Shown: in pieces, positions 1-6,566 of the stretch | How positions within the stretch are numbered: the stretch's first letter is position 1 | Layout: every line of letters starts with the position of its first letter | NCBI GenBank assembly: GCA_029856295.1 | Contig: JAHQWS010000135.1 | Coordinates: 1 to 6,662 of the forward strand | Direction of reading: 5' to 3' | DNA: 6,662 nt | From: Promethearchaeia archaeon | Lineage (GTDB): Archaea > Asgardarchaeota > Lokiarchaeia > Sigyniarchaeales > SOKP01 | The notes under the pieces: model-generated | Database searches by the model: none | Seen by the model: only the letters and a program-made list of their open reading frames with translations | What the model was told of the DNA's origin: nothing | Translations under genes and position numbers: made by a program

Positions 1-485
1 TTAATTAATCTTTGTTGATGTTCATGATCATTGATATTTATAGTCCAAGGTTCAATATCTTTCAAAACTAAACTATTACTCCCAATAATCGCCCCTTCTC
101 CTATTGTAATGCCTGGATGTATTACTGCATTAGTTCCAATAAAACCATCTCTTTCAATCTTAACAAATGAAATTTTAAGATTTTGTTGTTCTCTTGGTGC
201 TGCTGCACTCATATGAAAACCTCCTTCATAAGTATTTGTACCTGTTATGATTCTAGCTCCTGAAGCTACAGCACCATAATCTCCAATATAAAATTCTCCT
301 CCTCCAATAACACTTACAAAACTAGCAATATGGACATGTTTTCCGATGTAAGCTCCTTTTCCAGCATATATAAATGTAAAGTCATCAATTTGACTATAAT
401 CTCCAATTTCAATAACCTCTGGTCTTATAATCTTTGCCGTATCGAAAATTTTTACATTCTTACCTAATTTCTTAAATTGACTCAT
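1..485 (-). CDS. Left-handed beta-helix (hexapeptide repeat) acyltransferase, C-terminus cut by the window edge
   Basis: The minus strand reads open from ATG (483-485) to the left edge, giving 161 codons beginning MSQFKKLGKNVKIFD. It shows the hexapeptide pattern of left-handed beta-helix acyltransferases: EIGDYSQIDD, AYIGKHVHIA, FYIGDYGAVASGARI, then FIGTNAVIHPGITIGEGAIIGSNSLVLKD. The His in GGFHMS sits in the loop where this family usually carries its catalytic His. Such enzymes move acetyl groups from acetyl-CoA onto amino or hydroxyl groups of sugars, and relatives sit in O-antigen and nonulosonate loci (NeuD, WbpD and PglD are functional analogues). The usual end, PWTI followed by a GxPAK-like motif, is replaced by NINDHEHQQ, so the C-terminus is atypical or altered. 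No clear Shine-Dalgarno lies upstream. It is transcribed divergently from the main cluster. The fold is confident; the substrate is unknown. Confidence 0.88.
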   Translation of the reverse strand, partial: MSQFKKLGKNVKIFDTAKIIRPEVIEIGDYSQIDDFTFIYAGKGAYIGKHVHIASFVSVIGGGEFYIGDYGAVASGARIITGTNTYEGGFHMSAAAPREQQNLKISFVKIERDGFIGTNAVIHPGITIGEGAIIGSNSLVLKDIEPWTININDHEHQQRLI

Positions 486-612
486 AAACTTTAATTGTTA
501 AACAAACTATAAAAGCATTTCACCAATATTTAAATTTGTATAGATGTTTAAGCCTAAAGACTCGAATGGAATAAGAAAAATAAAAAAGAAGAACAGTAAA
601 AAAAGAAATATA
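486..612. promoter_or_regulatory. Divergent intergenic region, probable promoters for both directions
   Basis: This 127-bp AT-rich stretch separates the minus-strand acyltransferase from the plus-strand cluster, so at least one promoter in each direction is expected here by position. A TATAAA box lies at 508-513, but I see no convincing -35 partner, and no TTTG/TAnnTTTG pair of the Bacteroidota type is well placed. Frame 1 is open from 544, but that stretch encodes only a Lys-rich segment with no recognisable domain. The assignment rests on gene orientation, not on matched promoter elements. Confidence 0.3.
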
Positions 613-1494
613 ATGAAAACATTGTTGGTTAGTTTTGTTTACCCCAAAATAAAACAATATTTAAAAGATTTTTTCATTTCATTATCTAGTCAGACAAGTG
701 AAGAATATGATATTATAATTTTAAGTGACAAATTTAATGAGGATCTAGAGAAGTACGGTTATGATGGCAAAATTTTGTATAATCTTGATGAATTAAATAT
801 TTTTGAAGCTAGAAAATTGATCATTGATTATAGTATTGAACATAATTATGACTTATTGATATTTGCAGATGCTGATGATGTTATGGCTAAGAATAGGGTA
901 GAAATTATAATCAAATCTTATGAAGATAATGTTTCTTTTTTTTATAATGATTTGTACTTATTATTTAATCAGAATATAGATTTTTTCAAAGGAAAATTAC
1001 CAAATAGAATAAGTGATTTAGAAAAAATAAAAGATTATAATTTTTTAGGCATGTCACATACTGCTCTTAATATAAAAAAAGAAAAAAAAATCTTAAAAAA
1101 AATGCCTATAACTAAAAAGATGATAGCCTTTGATTGGTACATTCATAGTTATATCTTGTCAAAAGGAGGATGTGGTAAAAAGGTAAATTCAAAAACCTAT
1201 TATAGAACATATGATGATAATATCGCAGGTTTCACTAATTATTTAACAGAAAAAAAATTGGGAATTGGTTTAATGGTTAAAAAATATCATTATGATTTTA
1301 TGAAACAATTTAATGAAATCTACAAGGGGCTTTTAGATAAAATCATGATATTAGAAGAAAAGTTAAACAATCCTCAATTTAAGGAAAGATATATTAGATA
1401 TATTAATTCAAAATATTCAGATTCTGTATTTTGGTGGGAAAATATAAAAACATTAGATAAATTTGAGAAAGATGCATTTGAAGATTGGCAATAG
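613..1494 (+). CDS. GT-A fold (family 2-like) glycosyltransferase
   Basis: This is a predicted cytoplasmic glycosyltransferase that would add a nucleotide-activated sugar to a surface glycan. With the start at 613 it has 293 residues. It opens with a beta strand (MKTLLVSFVYPK), then DIIILSD, and has a DxD-type metal and nucleotide-sugar motif, ADADD, at residues 85-89, preceded by the hydrophobic strand LLIF. A later FDWYIHSYIL resembles the acidic acceptor-site segment of GT-A enzymes. An in-frame ATG at 544 would add 23 mostly Lys/Arg/Asn residues with no domain. I prefer 613 because the Rossmann-like strand begins there, though neither start has a good Shine-Dalgarno. The 3' end overlaps the synthase remnant by 23 nt, and poly-A runs at 1074-1102 encode KKEKKILKK. 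The fold is fairly sure; the sugar and acceptor are unknown. Confidence 0.8.
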   Translation: MKTLLVSFVYPKIKQYLKDFFISLSSQTSEEYDIIILSDKFNEDLEKYGYDGKILYNLDELNIFEARKLIIDYSIEHNYDLLIFADADDVMAKNRVEIIIKSYEDNVSFFYNDLYLLFNQNIDFFKGKLPNRISDLEKIKDYNFLGMSHTALNIKKEKKILKKMPITKKMIAFDWYIHSYILSKGGCGKKVNSKTYYRTYDDNIAGFTNYLTEKKLGIGLMVKKYHYDFMKQFNEIYKGLLDKIMILEEKLNNPQFKERYIRYINSKYSDSVFWWENIKTLDKFEKDAFEDWQ

Positions 1495-1579
1495 AGAAAT
1501 AAAGAATCATTCTCAACCTTATATAATAGTGGATATAGGCATCAATCAGAATGCAGATACAGATTTAATAAGAAATTAA
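1472..1579 (+). pseudogene. N-terminal remnant of a NeuB/SpsE-type nonulosonate (sialic acid) synthase
   Basis: A 35-codon reading frame starts at ATG 1472 inside the end of the glycosyltransferase and stops at TAA 1577-1579. It begins MHLKIGNREIKNHSQPYI and continues IVDIGINQNADTDL. This matches the start of NeuB/SpsE synthases, which typically read KIGN..I, then PYIIAEIGxNHxG as the first strand of the TIM barrel. These enzymes condense phosphoenolpyruvate with an N-acyl hexosamine. Full members have about 330-350 residues, so nearly everything is missing. Three usually conserved positions are changed: the Glu is Asp, the His is Gln, and the following Gly is Ala. The position just before the cytidylyltransferase is where a synthase is expected. 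The family call rests on about 30 residues and recalled motifs, but sequence and context agree. Confidence 0.72.
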
Positions 1580-1630
1580 GTAGTAAATATTAGTATAACA
1601 CAAATAGATTGACATTAGGTATAGAAGGAA

Positions 1631-2410
1631 ATGTATAATAATAACGGTTTAAAAATTGTCGCTATAATTGAAGCAAGAATGGGTTCATCTAGATTACCAG
1701 GTAAAGTTTTGTTTCCACTACTTGAAAAGCCTGTCCTTCAACATATTATTGAAAGAATAAACCGAAGTAAATACGTTGATGAAGTAGTTGTAGCTACCAC
1801 AGAAAACGTTTTAGATGATAAAATTGTCGAATTTTGTCAGAACTTCGATTTTAAATACTATAGGGGTAGTGAAGAAGATGTTTTACTTAGAGTACTTAAT
1901 GCAGCAAAATCCTCTCAAGCAGATATCATTGTTGAAATTTGCGGAGATTGTCCTGTAATTGATTGGAGGCATATAGATAAATCAATTGAGTTGTTTTTTT
2001 CTGGTGATTACGATTATGTATCTAATAACATTGAAAAAACATTCCCTATAGGTTTAAGAGTACAAGTCTACCCAATATCTGTTCTTGAAGGAGTTAACCA
2101 ATTAACTGATTCTGAAGCAGATCATGAACATGTAACATTATATATTTATTCAAATCCAAAAAAATTTAAATTATTGAATTGGAGTGCAAAGGGAGATATG
2201 ATTCACCCAGAAATTGAAGTAACTCTTGATACCGCAGAAGATTATGAATTAATTAAATTTATATTCAGCCAACTATACCCGAACAATAATGATTTTACTG
2301 CTTTAGACGTTTTAAGACTATTTTTAGACAATCCTAAGATTAAAGATTACACTAAAAATGTAAAAAGAAAAGACCCATTCATAGAAAAAAAAAATGAGGA
2401 GATTAAATAA
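1631..2410 (+). CDS. SpsF-type cytidylyltransferase (CMP-sugar activating, acylneuraminate cytidylyltransferase superfamily)
   Basis: This 259-residue cytoplasmic enzyme is predicted to activate a sugar acid with CTP. The nucleotide-binding signature ARMGSSRLPGKV lies at residues 15-26, followed by RGSEEDVLLR (78-87), GDCPVID (105-111), DHEHVT (164-169) and LDTAEDY (199-205). All are in the order expected for SpsF-like members of the family, and the length is normal. An in-frame TAG at 1622-1624 makes ATG 1631 the first possible start; AAGGA lies only 1 nt before it, closer than ideal. The gene follows the synthase remnant by 51 nt and overlaps the next start by 17 nt. SpsF proteins usually sit beside SpsE-type synthases, which supports the reading of the remnant. 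The exact substrate cannot be told, and the enzyme looks intact. Confidence 0.88.
   Translation: MYNNNGLKIVAIIEARMGSSRLPGKVLFPLLEKPVLQHIIERINRSKYVDEVVVATTENVLDDKIVEFCQNFDFKYYRGSEEDVLLRVLNAAKSSQADIIVEICGDCPVIDWRHIDKSIELFFSGDYDYVSNNIEKTFPIGLRVQVYPISVLEGVNQLTDSEADHEHVTLYIYSNPKKFKLLNWSAKGDMIHPEIEVTLDTAEDYELIKFIFSQLYPNNNDFTALDVLRLFLDNPKIKDYTKNVKRKDPFIEKKNEEIK
2385..2394 (+). repeat. A10 homopolymer at the cytidylyltransferase/dehydrogenase junction
   Basis: Ten consecutive A residues end at the first base of the dehydrogenase ATG. Slippage would change only the last few codons of the cytidylyltransferase and leave the dehydrogenase start in place, so a regulatory effect is unlikely. Confidence 0.6.
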
Positions 2411-3371
2411 AAATCCAATATTTAATGTATTGATTATCGGCGCAGGAAATATTGGAGCATTTAATGATTTTCCCGATTCTGAAAATATTTTAACACATGC
2501 GCACGCATTTACAATACATAAGGGTTTCAATTTAGTAGGATTTGTTGATAGTAATATTGAAAAGGCTAAAAAAGCTGCAAGTATTTGGAGTACATCATAT
2601 TTTAAAACTATTGAAGTTGCATTTAAGAAATTTAGAATAGATGTTGTATGTGTAGCTGTACCAGATGACGTACATTTTCCAATTTTGATGGAGATTTTAA
2701 ATTATCCATTGAAATTAGTATTTATTGAAAAACCAATTACAAAAACCCTTCCTGAAGCAAAAATTATAATTGAAAAGTATACAAGTAAGAAGATACATTC
2801 TGCAGTAAATTATTCTCGGAGATACGTACCTGAATTTTTAAATCTAAAATCTAAAATCTTAAACGGAGATTATGGAAATTTTCTTGGTGGAGTTGGTTAC
2901 TATACTAAAGGGATTATTCATAATGGTTCACATCTTTTAGATTTATTACGGTTTCTAATAGGAGATGTAAAAGAAGCAAACCCAATTCAAGAGGAATATG
3001 ATTTTTACCAAGATGATCCAAGTATTTCTGCTGTCCTTAATTTTGGGAAGAATAAATTCTTCTTTATTAAAGCTCTAGACTTTAGAATCTATGATATTTT
3101 TGAAATTGATTTATTTTTTGAAAAAAAAAGACTTAGACTGATTGATTCAGGTAATAAAATTGTTGAATATTGTGTAAGGAAAAATCCTGTTTTAAAGAGA
3201 TATCAAAATTTAGTAAAAATTTTGGAATATGAAACATTATTGAACAAGGCGATATATCATGCTGCTCAAAATATATATGATTTTTTAGTAGATAGGGAGA
3301 AAATTTATTGTACACTGAAAGATGGTTATGATGTGCTTAAATTATGTTTAGAGCTAAAAAAAAAAATATAA
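2394..3371 (+). CDS. Gfo/Idh/MocA family NAD(P)-dependent sugar oxidoreductase
   Basis: This 325-residue cytoplasmic dehydrogenase has an N-terminal Rossmann domain: strand NVLIIG with the dinucleotide motif GAGNIG at 16-21, an acidic turn GFVDSN at 49-54, and the family's EKP motif at 112-114. The C-terminal part carries GIIHNGSHLLDLL at 173-185, equivalent to the family's substrate-site His/Asp segment. Family members oxidise or reduce a sugar hydroxyl, often at C3 of a nucleotide hexose (WbpB/WlbA type), making the ketone for a DegT aminotransferase, and one lies downstream here. The start at ATG 2394 overlaps the cytidylyltransferase by 17 nt. An AGGAG at 2397-2401 lies after this ATG, but no ATG, GTG or TTG follows it at useful spacing. 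The end overlaps the next gene by 28 nt. The family is confident; the substrate is not. Confidence 0.88.
   Translation: MRRLNKNPIFNVLIIGAGNIGAFNDFPDSENILTHAHAFTIHKGFNLVGFVDSNIEKAKKAASIWSTSYFKTIEVAFKKFRIDVVCVAVPDDVHFPILMEILNYPLKLVFIEKPITKTLPEAKIIIEKYTSKKIHSAVNYSRRYVPEFLNLKSKILNGDYGNFLGGVGYYTKGIIHNGSHLLDLLRFLIGDVKEANPIQEEYDFYQDDPSISAVLNFGKNKFFFIKALDFRIYDIFEIDLFFEKKRLRLIDSGNKIVEYCVRKNPVLKRYQNLVKILEYETLLNKAIYHAAQNIYDFLVDREKIYCTLKDGYDVLKLCLELKKKI
3356..3366 (+). repeat. A11 homopolymer at codons 5-8 of the GT-B-like gene
   Basis: Eleven A residues, followed by TAT and nine more A (3370-3378), lie just after the start codon of the GT-B-like gene and across the stop of the dehydrogenase. A one-base length change would put the downstream gene out of frame. 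This is the geometry of contingency tracts in surface-glycan genes, although such tracts also arise by chance in DNA this AT-rich. Confidence 0.6.
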
Positions 3372-3862
3372 AAAAAAATAAAATATTATTATTTTCGCGT
3401 GATAGTGGAGGTTCCAATGTAATAATCCCATTATTTAAACCCTTAAAAAGTAGGGATTATAAAGTCTTCCTATTCGGTAAAGATATTGCCTTAAAGAATT
3501 ATCGTTTACGTGGATATAAAGGGAAAAATATATCATCAGTTATCTCGATTATCAATGTGGATAATTTAGTTAAATTCTTAATGAAAGAAAAATTTGATTT
3601 TATAATTACCAGTACAAGTGGAGACGATTATACAGAAAGATATCTTTGGAAAGCTGCAGAAATTGTTAAAATTCCAACTTTTGCAATACTTGATAACTGG
3701 ATAAATTATGGCGTCCGCTTTTCAGAATATGATCAACCTAGACTTGAAGAATATGATCGTTCCAAAAATCATGTTTTTTTACCTACAAAAATTTTAGTTA
3801 TGGATCAGTTTGCAAAAATAAAAATGGTAAAAGAAGGATTTGATAATTCTCGTATTTTAATT

Positions 3863-3865
3863 TAG
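3863..3865 (+). other. In-frame amber (TAG) codon within the GT-B-like gene
   Basis: The frame reads SRILI-TAG-GHPHFD. A single C-to-T transition from CAG (Gln) would create it. The following bases (GGGGCA) do not match the CARYYA context known for leaky amber codons. TAG also ends the glycosyltransferase (1492-1494) and the GNAT gene (6444-6446), so it acts as a normal stop here. Confidence 0.85.
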
Positions 3866-4494
3866 GGGCATCCTCATTTTGATTATATTTATAGTATGAG
3901 GAAAAACTATACTGAAAAAACGATTCAAAAATTTAGAACAAAAATTGGTTGCCTAAAGGAAGAATTACTAATTACATATATTTCGGAAGGTATTTCAAAG
4001 TCGTATAATGAGACTAATCCTAATAAGCATTATTGGGGATTTACTGAAAGATCAATTCTAATAAATTTGATAAATGTATTAACTAAAATATGTCAACTTT
4101 CAAATTTAAAAGTTAAATTATTAATTAAATTGCATCCTGCAACTGAAGATCTTAACGTATTTAAGGATATATTGCAGTCTAATAATGAGAATATTTCATT
4201 CATAGTTAAGAGAGAGATTAATCCTTTTCTATTAATGTCATCTTCAAAAGTTATATGTGGAATGTTTTCAATGTTTTTAGTTGAATCATTTATTTTTGGA
4301 TGTCCTATTTTAAGTATTTTAATTGGTCTTAAAAGAGAAAATCCATTTATATTAGATAAAAAAGGAATTGAAGAGTCTGTTTTAAATGAGGAAACTCTTT
4401 TTGAAAAACTTAAAGATTTAATATTAAAGAATGATTTGCAATTAAATAACCAAGTTTTTCAAATTGGAGCAATTGAAAAGGTAATTGAATATAT

Positions 4495-4500
4495 GGAGGA
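4495..4500 (+). promoter_or_regulatory. Strong Shine-Dalgarno (GGAGGA) for the aminotransferase GTG start
   Basis: GGAGGA lies 9 nt before GTG 4510, inside the last codons of the preceding gene. It is the clearest ribosome binding site in the window and supports the GTG start, where the product begins MKLAINGGKKVR, a usual DegT N-terminus. Confidence 0.75.
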
Positions 4501-4509
4501 AATATTAAG

Positions 4510-5814
4510 GTGAAATTAGCAATAAATGGTGGAAAAAAAGTTAGAGATAAACCCTTTCCTGATTATAAAACAATTGGTATAGAGGAACAAAAAGCTGTTC
4601 AAGAAGTTTTAGAATCGGGAATATTGTCAAAATTTTTGGGATGTTGGCATGAAAACTTTTATGGTGGTCATCAAGTTCGAGAATTAGAGAAGGAATGGTC
4701 AGAGTATTATGATGTTAAACATGCTATTGCTGTAAATTCTGCAACCTCCGGATTGTATTGTGCTGTTGGAGCATCTGGTGCGGGACCTGGAGATGAAATT
4801 ATAGTTTCACCTTATACAATGTCTGCATCAGCTACTGCTGCATTAATATATAATGCGATTCCGGTTTTTGCAGATATTGAAGAAGATTATTTTTGTTTAG
4901 ATCCTAAATCTATTGAAGAGCGAATAACTGATAGGACTAAAGCAATAATTGTTGTAGATCTTTTTGGACAACCCTACGATGCAGATAGTATCAATAAAAT
5001 TGCAAAAAAAAATAATCTTCTTGTCATTGAAGATGCCGCTCAAGCACCTGGCGTAAGATATAAAGGAAAATTCGCAGGAACATTAGGAGATATTGGTATT
5101 TATTCATTAAATTATCATAAACACATTCATACAGGGGAAGGTTGTGTAATAGTGACTGATGATGATGAATTAGCAGAAAGAATGCGCCTAATTCGAAATC
5201 ATGCAGAGGTAGTAGTCGATCCAAAAGGATATACCAATTTAATTAATATGGTTGGTTATAATTACAGAATGACAGAAATAGGAGCTGCTATTGCAAGAGA
5301 GCAACTAAAGAAGTTAAATGGATTGCTTAATGTAATCCAAAAAAATGTTGCATATTTAACTAATAAACTTTCAAAAATCCCTTGTCTTAATATTCCTAAA
5401 ACTAGAGAAGGTTGTGAACACGCATATTATTATCATCCGATAAAATATAATATTGATATTGGGGAAGTTTCTAGAGAAAGATTCGTTGAGGCTGTTAGGG
5501 CAGAATTAACTCCCGGTTTACTTAGAGGAGATGAACATTTAATGGTGAGTTATGGATATGTAAGACCGATTTATTTTGAACCAATATATCAACAATTAAT
5601 CGCATATGGTGATAAAGGATGTCCATTTAAATGCCCTTGGTATAAAGGGAAATTAAATTATACAAAAGGATTGTGCCCTGTATGTGAAAAAATGCATTTT
5701 GAGGAGTTAATACTGCATGATATGATGAAACCACCTATGTTAAAAAAAGATTTGGATGATTTAATCCAAGCATTTCAAAAAGTTTGGGAAAATCGATCGG
5801 AATTAATAGAATAA
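4510..5814 (+). CDS. DegT/DnrJ/EryC1/StrS family PLP-dependent sugar aminotransferase
   Basis: This 434-residue enzyme is predicted to transfer an amino group, usually from glutamate, to a keto sugar. The GTG start overlaps the previous stop by 4 nt (GTGA). Visible family features are the cofactor phosphate-binding NSATSGL (76-82), the pyridine-binding Asp in EDAAQA (D175), and the PLP Schiff-base lysine K204 in YHKHIHTGEG. All key residues are present, so it should be active. It is longer than typical members (about 370-400), largely through a C-terminal insertion at about 370-395 with four cysteines, CPFKC at 371-375 and CPVC at 389-392, spaced like a metal-binding knuckle. Its likely partner is the upstream dehydrogenase supplying the ketone, with the downstream GNAT acylating the amine. 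The family is certain; the sugar is unknown. Confidence 0.93.
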   Translation: MKLAINGGKKVRDKPFPDYKTIGIEEQKAVQEVLESGILSKFLGCWHENFYGGHQVRELEKEWSEYYDVKHAIAVNSATSGLYCAVGASGAGPGDEIIVSPYTMSASATAALIYNAIPVFADIEEDYFCLDPKSIEERITDRTKAIIVVDLFGQPYDADSINKIAKKNNLLVIEDAAQAPGVRYKGKFAGTLGDIGIYSLNYHKHIHTGEGCVIVTDDDELAERMRLIRNHAEVVVDPKGYTNLINMVGYNYRMTEIGAAIAREQLKKLNGLLNVIQKNVAYLTNKLSKIPCLNIPKTREGCEHAYYYHPIKYNIDIGEVSRERFVEAVRAELTPGLLRGDEHLMVSYGYVRPIYFEPIYQQLIAYGDKGCPFKCPWYKGKLNYTKGLCPVCEKMHFEELILHDMMKPPMLKKDLDDLIQAFQKVWENRSELIE

Positions 5815-5843
5815 TAATAAACAATACAGACTTAGTGAATATT

Positions 5844-6446
5844 ATGAAAAAATTTATTATTGGTAAAGAGATTTCTCTTCATGGCCTAAGATCAAAAGAT
5901 CTCTCAGAAGATTCACCATATTTCAATTGGTTGGACGATCTATCCTTAGATATATACACTGAAAGAAGTTATTTCCCAAATAATTTAAAGAGTTATAGAT
6001 CATACTATGAACATACTTGTGAAAATAGTGATATATTATTACTTGGGATATATGACAACCAATCTGGGAAACATATTGGAAATATTTCGTTTCAACATAT
6101 TAATTGGATAAATCGAAATGCGTCTATTAATTATATGCTTGGAGATAAAGAATTTACTGGAAAAGGTATAACTACTCAAGCGTGTTTAATGTTAATGTAT
6201 TACGGATTTAATAAACTAAATTTTGAACGAATTTGGGCTGGTGTCTCAGAAGCTCATCTTGCATCTCAAAGAGTGCTTCAGAAAGTTGGTTTGGTCGAAG
6301 AAGGAAAGAAACGAAAACATATATTAAGACAGGGGAATTATTATGATGTTATTATGATGGGAGCCATAAGAGAGGAATGGATAGAGAAATTTGGAGATTT
6401 GGCGCGAAGTTGTTTTAGAAATCCAAAAGAAATTTTTCCCGAATAG
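5844..6446 (+). CDS. GNAT family N-acetyltransferase (RimJ/RimL-like, PseH-like role possible)
   Basis: With the start at ATG 5844 this is a 200-residue cytoplasmic acetyl-CoA-dependent acyltransferase. It begins MKKFIIGKEISLHGL, the usual first strand of this group. The acetyl-CoA pyrophosphate loop is FTGKGIT at 104-110, within motif A (INYMLGDKEFTGKG), and is followed by the helix segment AHLASQRVLQKVGLVEEG (137-154), typical of RimJ/RimL-type GNATs. An in-frame ATG at 5784 would add 20 residues overlapping the aminotransferase end; I reject it because the domain begins at 5844. The gene lies 29 nt after the aminotransferase, and the placement suggests that it acylates the newly made amine, as PseH does in pseudaminic acid synthesis. 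That role is inferred from context. Neither start has a good Shine-Dalgarno. Confidence 0.88.
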   Translation: MKKFIIGKEISLHGLRSKDLSEDSPYFNWLDDLSLDIYTERSYFPNNLKSYRSYYEHTCENSDILLLGIYDNQSGKHIGNISFQHINWINRNASINYMLGDKEFTGKGITTQACLMLMYYGFNKLNFERIWAGVSEAHLASQRVLQKVGLVEEGKKRKHILRQGNYYDVIMMGAIREEWIEKFGDLARSCFRNPKEIFPE

Positions 6447-6539
6447 AAAAATCTCAATTATCCTCTACTAAATAGAATTTTTTTATACCAATTGACTTAA
6501 ACAGCATTAATTTTAAGATAATATTAACGTTAAGTGAAA

Positions 6540-6563
6540 TTTTTATCAAACTTGAGATAAAAA
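6540..6563 (-). terminator. Weak AT-rich hairpin between convergent genes
   Basis: An 8-bp perfect inverted repeat (TTTTTATC / GATAAAAA, loop of 8) lies just past the minus-strand cytidylyltransferase stop. Read on the minus strand it is followed by only a short T run. It has one G-C pair, so termination strength is doubtful; position is the main support. Confidence 0.25.
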
Positions 6564-6566
6564 AAA

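Larger units (their letters stand above)
3344..4513 (+). pseudogene. GT-B-like glycosyltransferase/epimerase-fold protein interrupted by one in-frame TAG
   Basis: One frame runs from ATG 3344 to TGA 4511-4513 (389 codons plus stop), broken only by TAG at 3863-3865 (codon 174). The first part (173 codons) begins a Rossmann-like domain with KILLFSRDSGGSN and contains TSGDDYTERYLWKAAE and LDNWINYGVRF (116-126). The frame continues without a shift as GHPHFDYIYS, a typical interdomain linker, and then a second domain with KLHP (about 262-265) and SMFLVESFIFGCP (309-321), which resembles the donor-binding region of GT-B enzymes and CDP-glycerol-transferase-like proteins. ATG 3896 could begin a separate 205-residue product, but it has no Shine-Dalgarno and would miss the first domain. 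The exact function is unrecognised; a role in glycan transfer or sugar modification is inferred from fold and context. The 5' end overlaps the dehydrogenase by 28 nt. Confidence 0.75.

Noticed and set aside
31..216. Plus-strand open frame of 61 codons
   Set aside because: It is antisense to the hexapeptide acyltransferase, whose minus-strand translation has clear repeat motifs; the plus frame resembles no family.
544..612. Upstream ATG that would lengthen the glycosyltransferase by 23 residues
   Set aside because: The added residues are a low-complexity basic stretch, there is no Shine-Dalgarno at 544, and the first beta strand of the fold begins at the ATG at 613.
2324..2530. Minus-strand open frame across the cytidylyltransferase/dehydrogenase junction
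   Set aside because: It is antisense to two well-supported genes and has no recognisable domain.
3133..3315. Minus-strand open frame of 60 codons
   Set aside because: It lies wholly inside the dehydrogenase on the opposite strand and has no motif.
3863..3865. Amber codon as pyrrolysine or programmed readthrough
   Set aside because: TAG ends two other genes in the window, the CARYYA context is absent, and this is not a known Pyl protein family; a nonsense mutation is simpler.
5024..5224. Minus-strand open frame of 66 codons
   Set aside because: It is antisense to the PLP-binding core of the aminotransferase.
5784..5843. Earlier in-frame ATG for the GNAT gene
   Set aside because: It would overlap the aminotransferase and add 20 residues before the first conserved strand; ATG 5844 fits the domain.
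6464..6484. Possible intrinsic terminator after the GNAT gene (TCTA/TAGA stem followed by T7)
   Set aside because: The stem is only 4 bp with a 5-nt loop, too weak to support.
6524..6533. 10-bp palindrome TTAACGTTAA between the convergent genes
   Set aside because: It is short and AT-rich, with no second copy or promoter nearby to suggest an operator.
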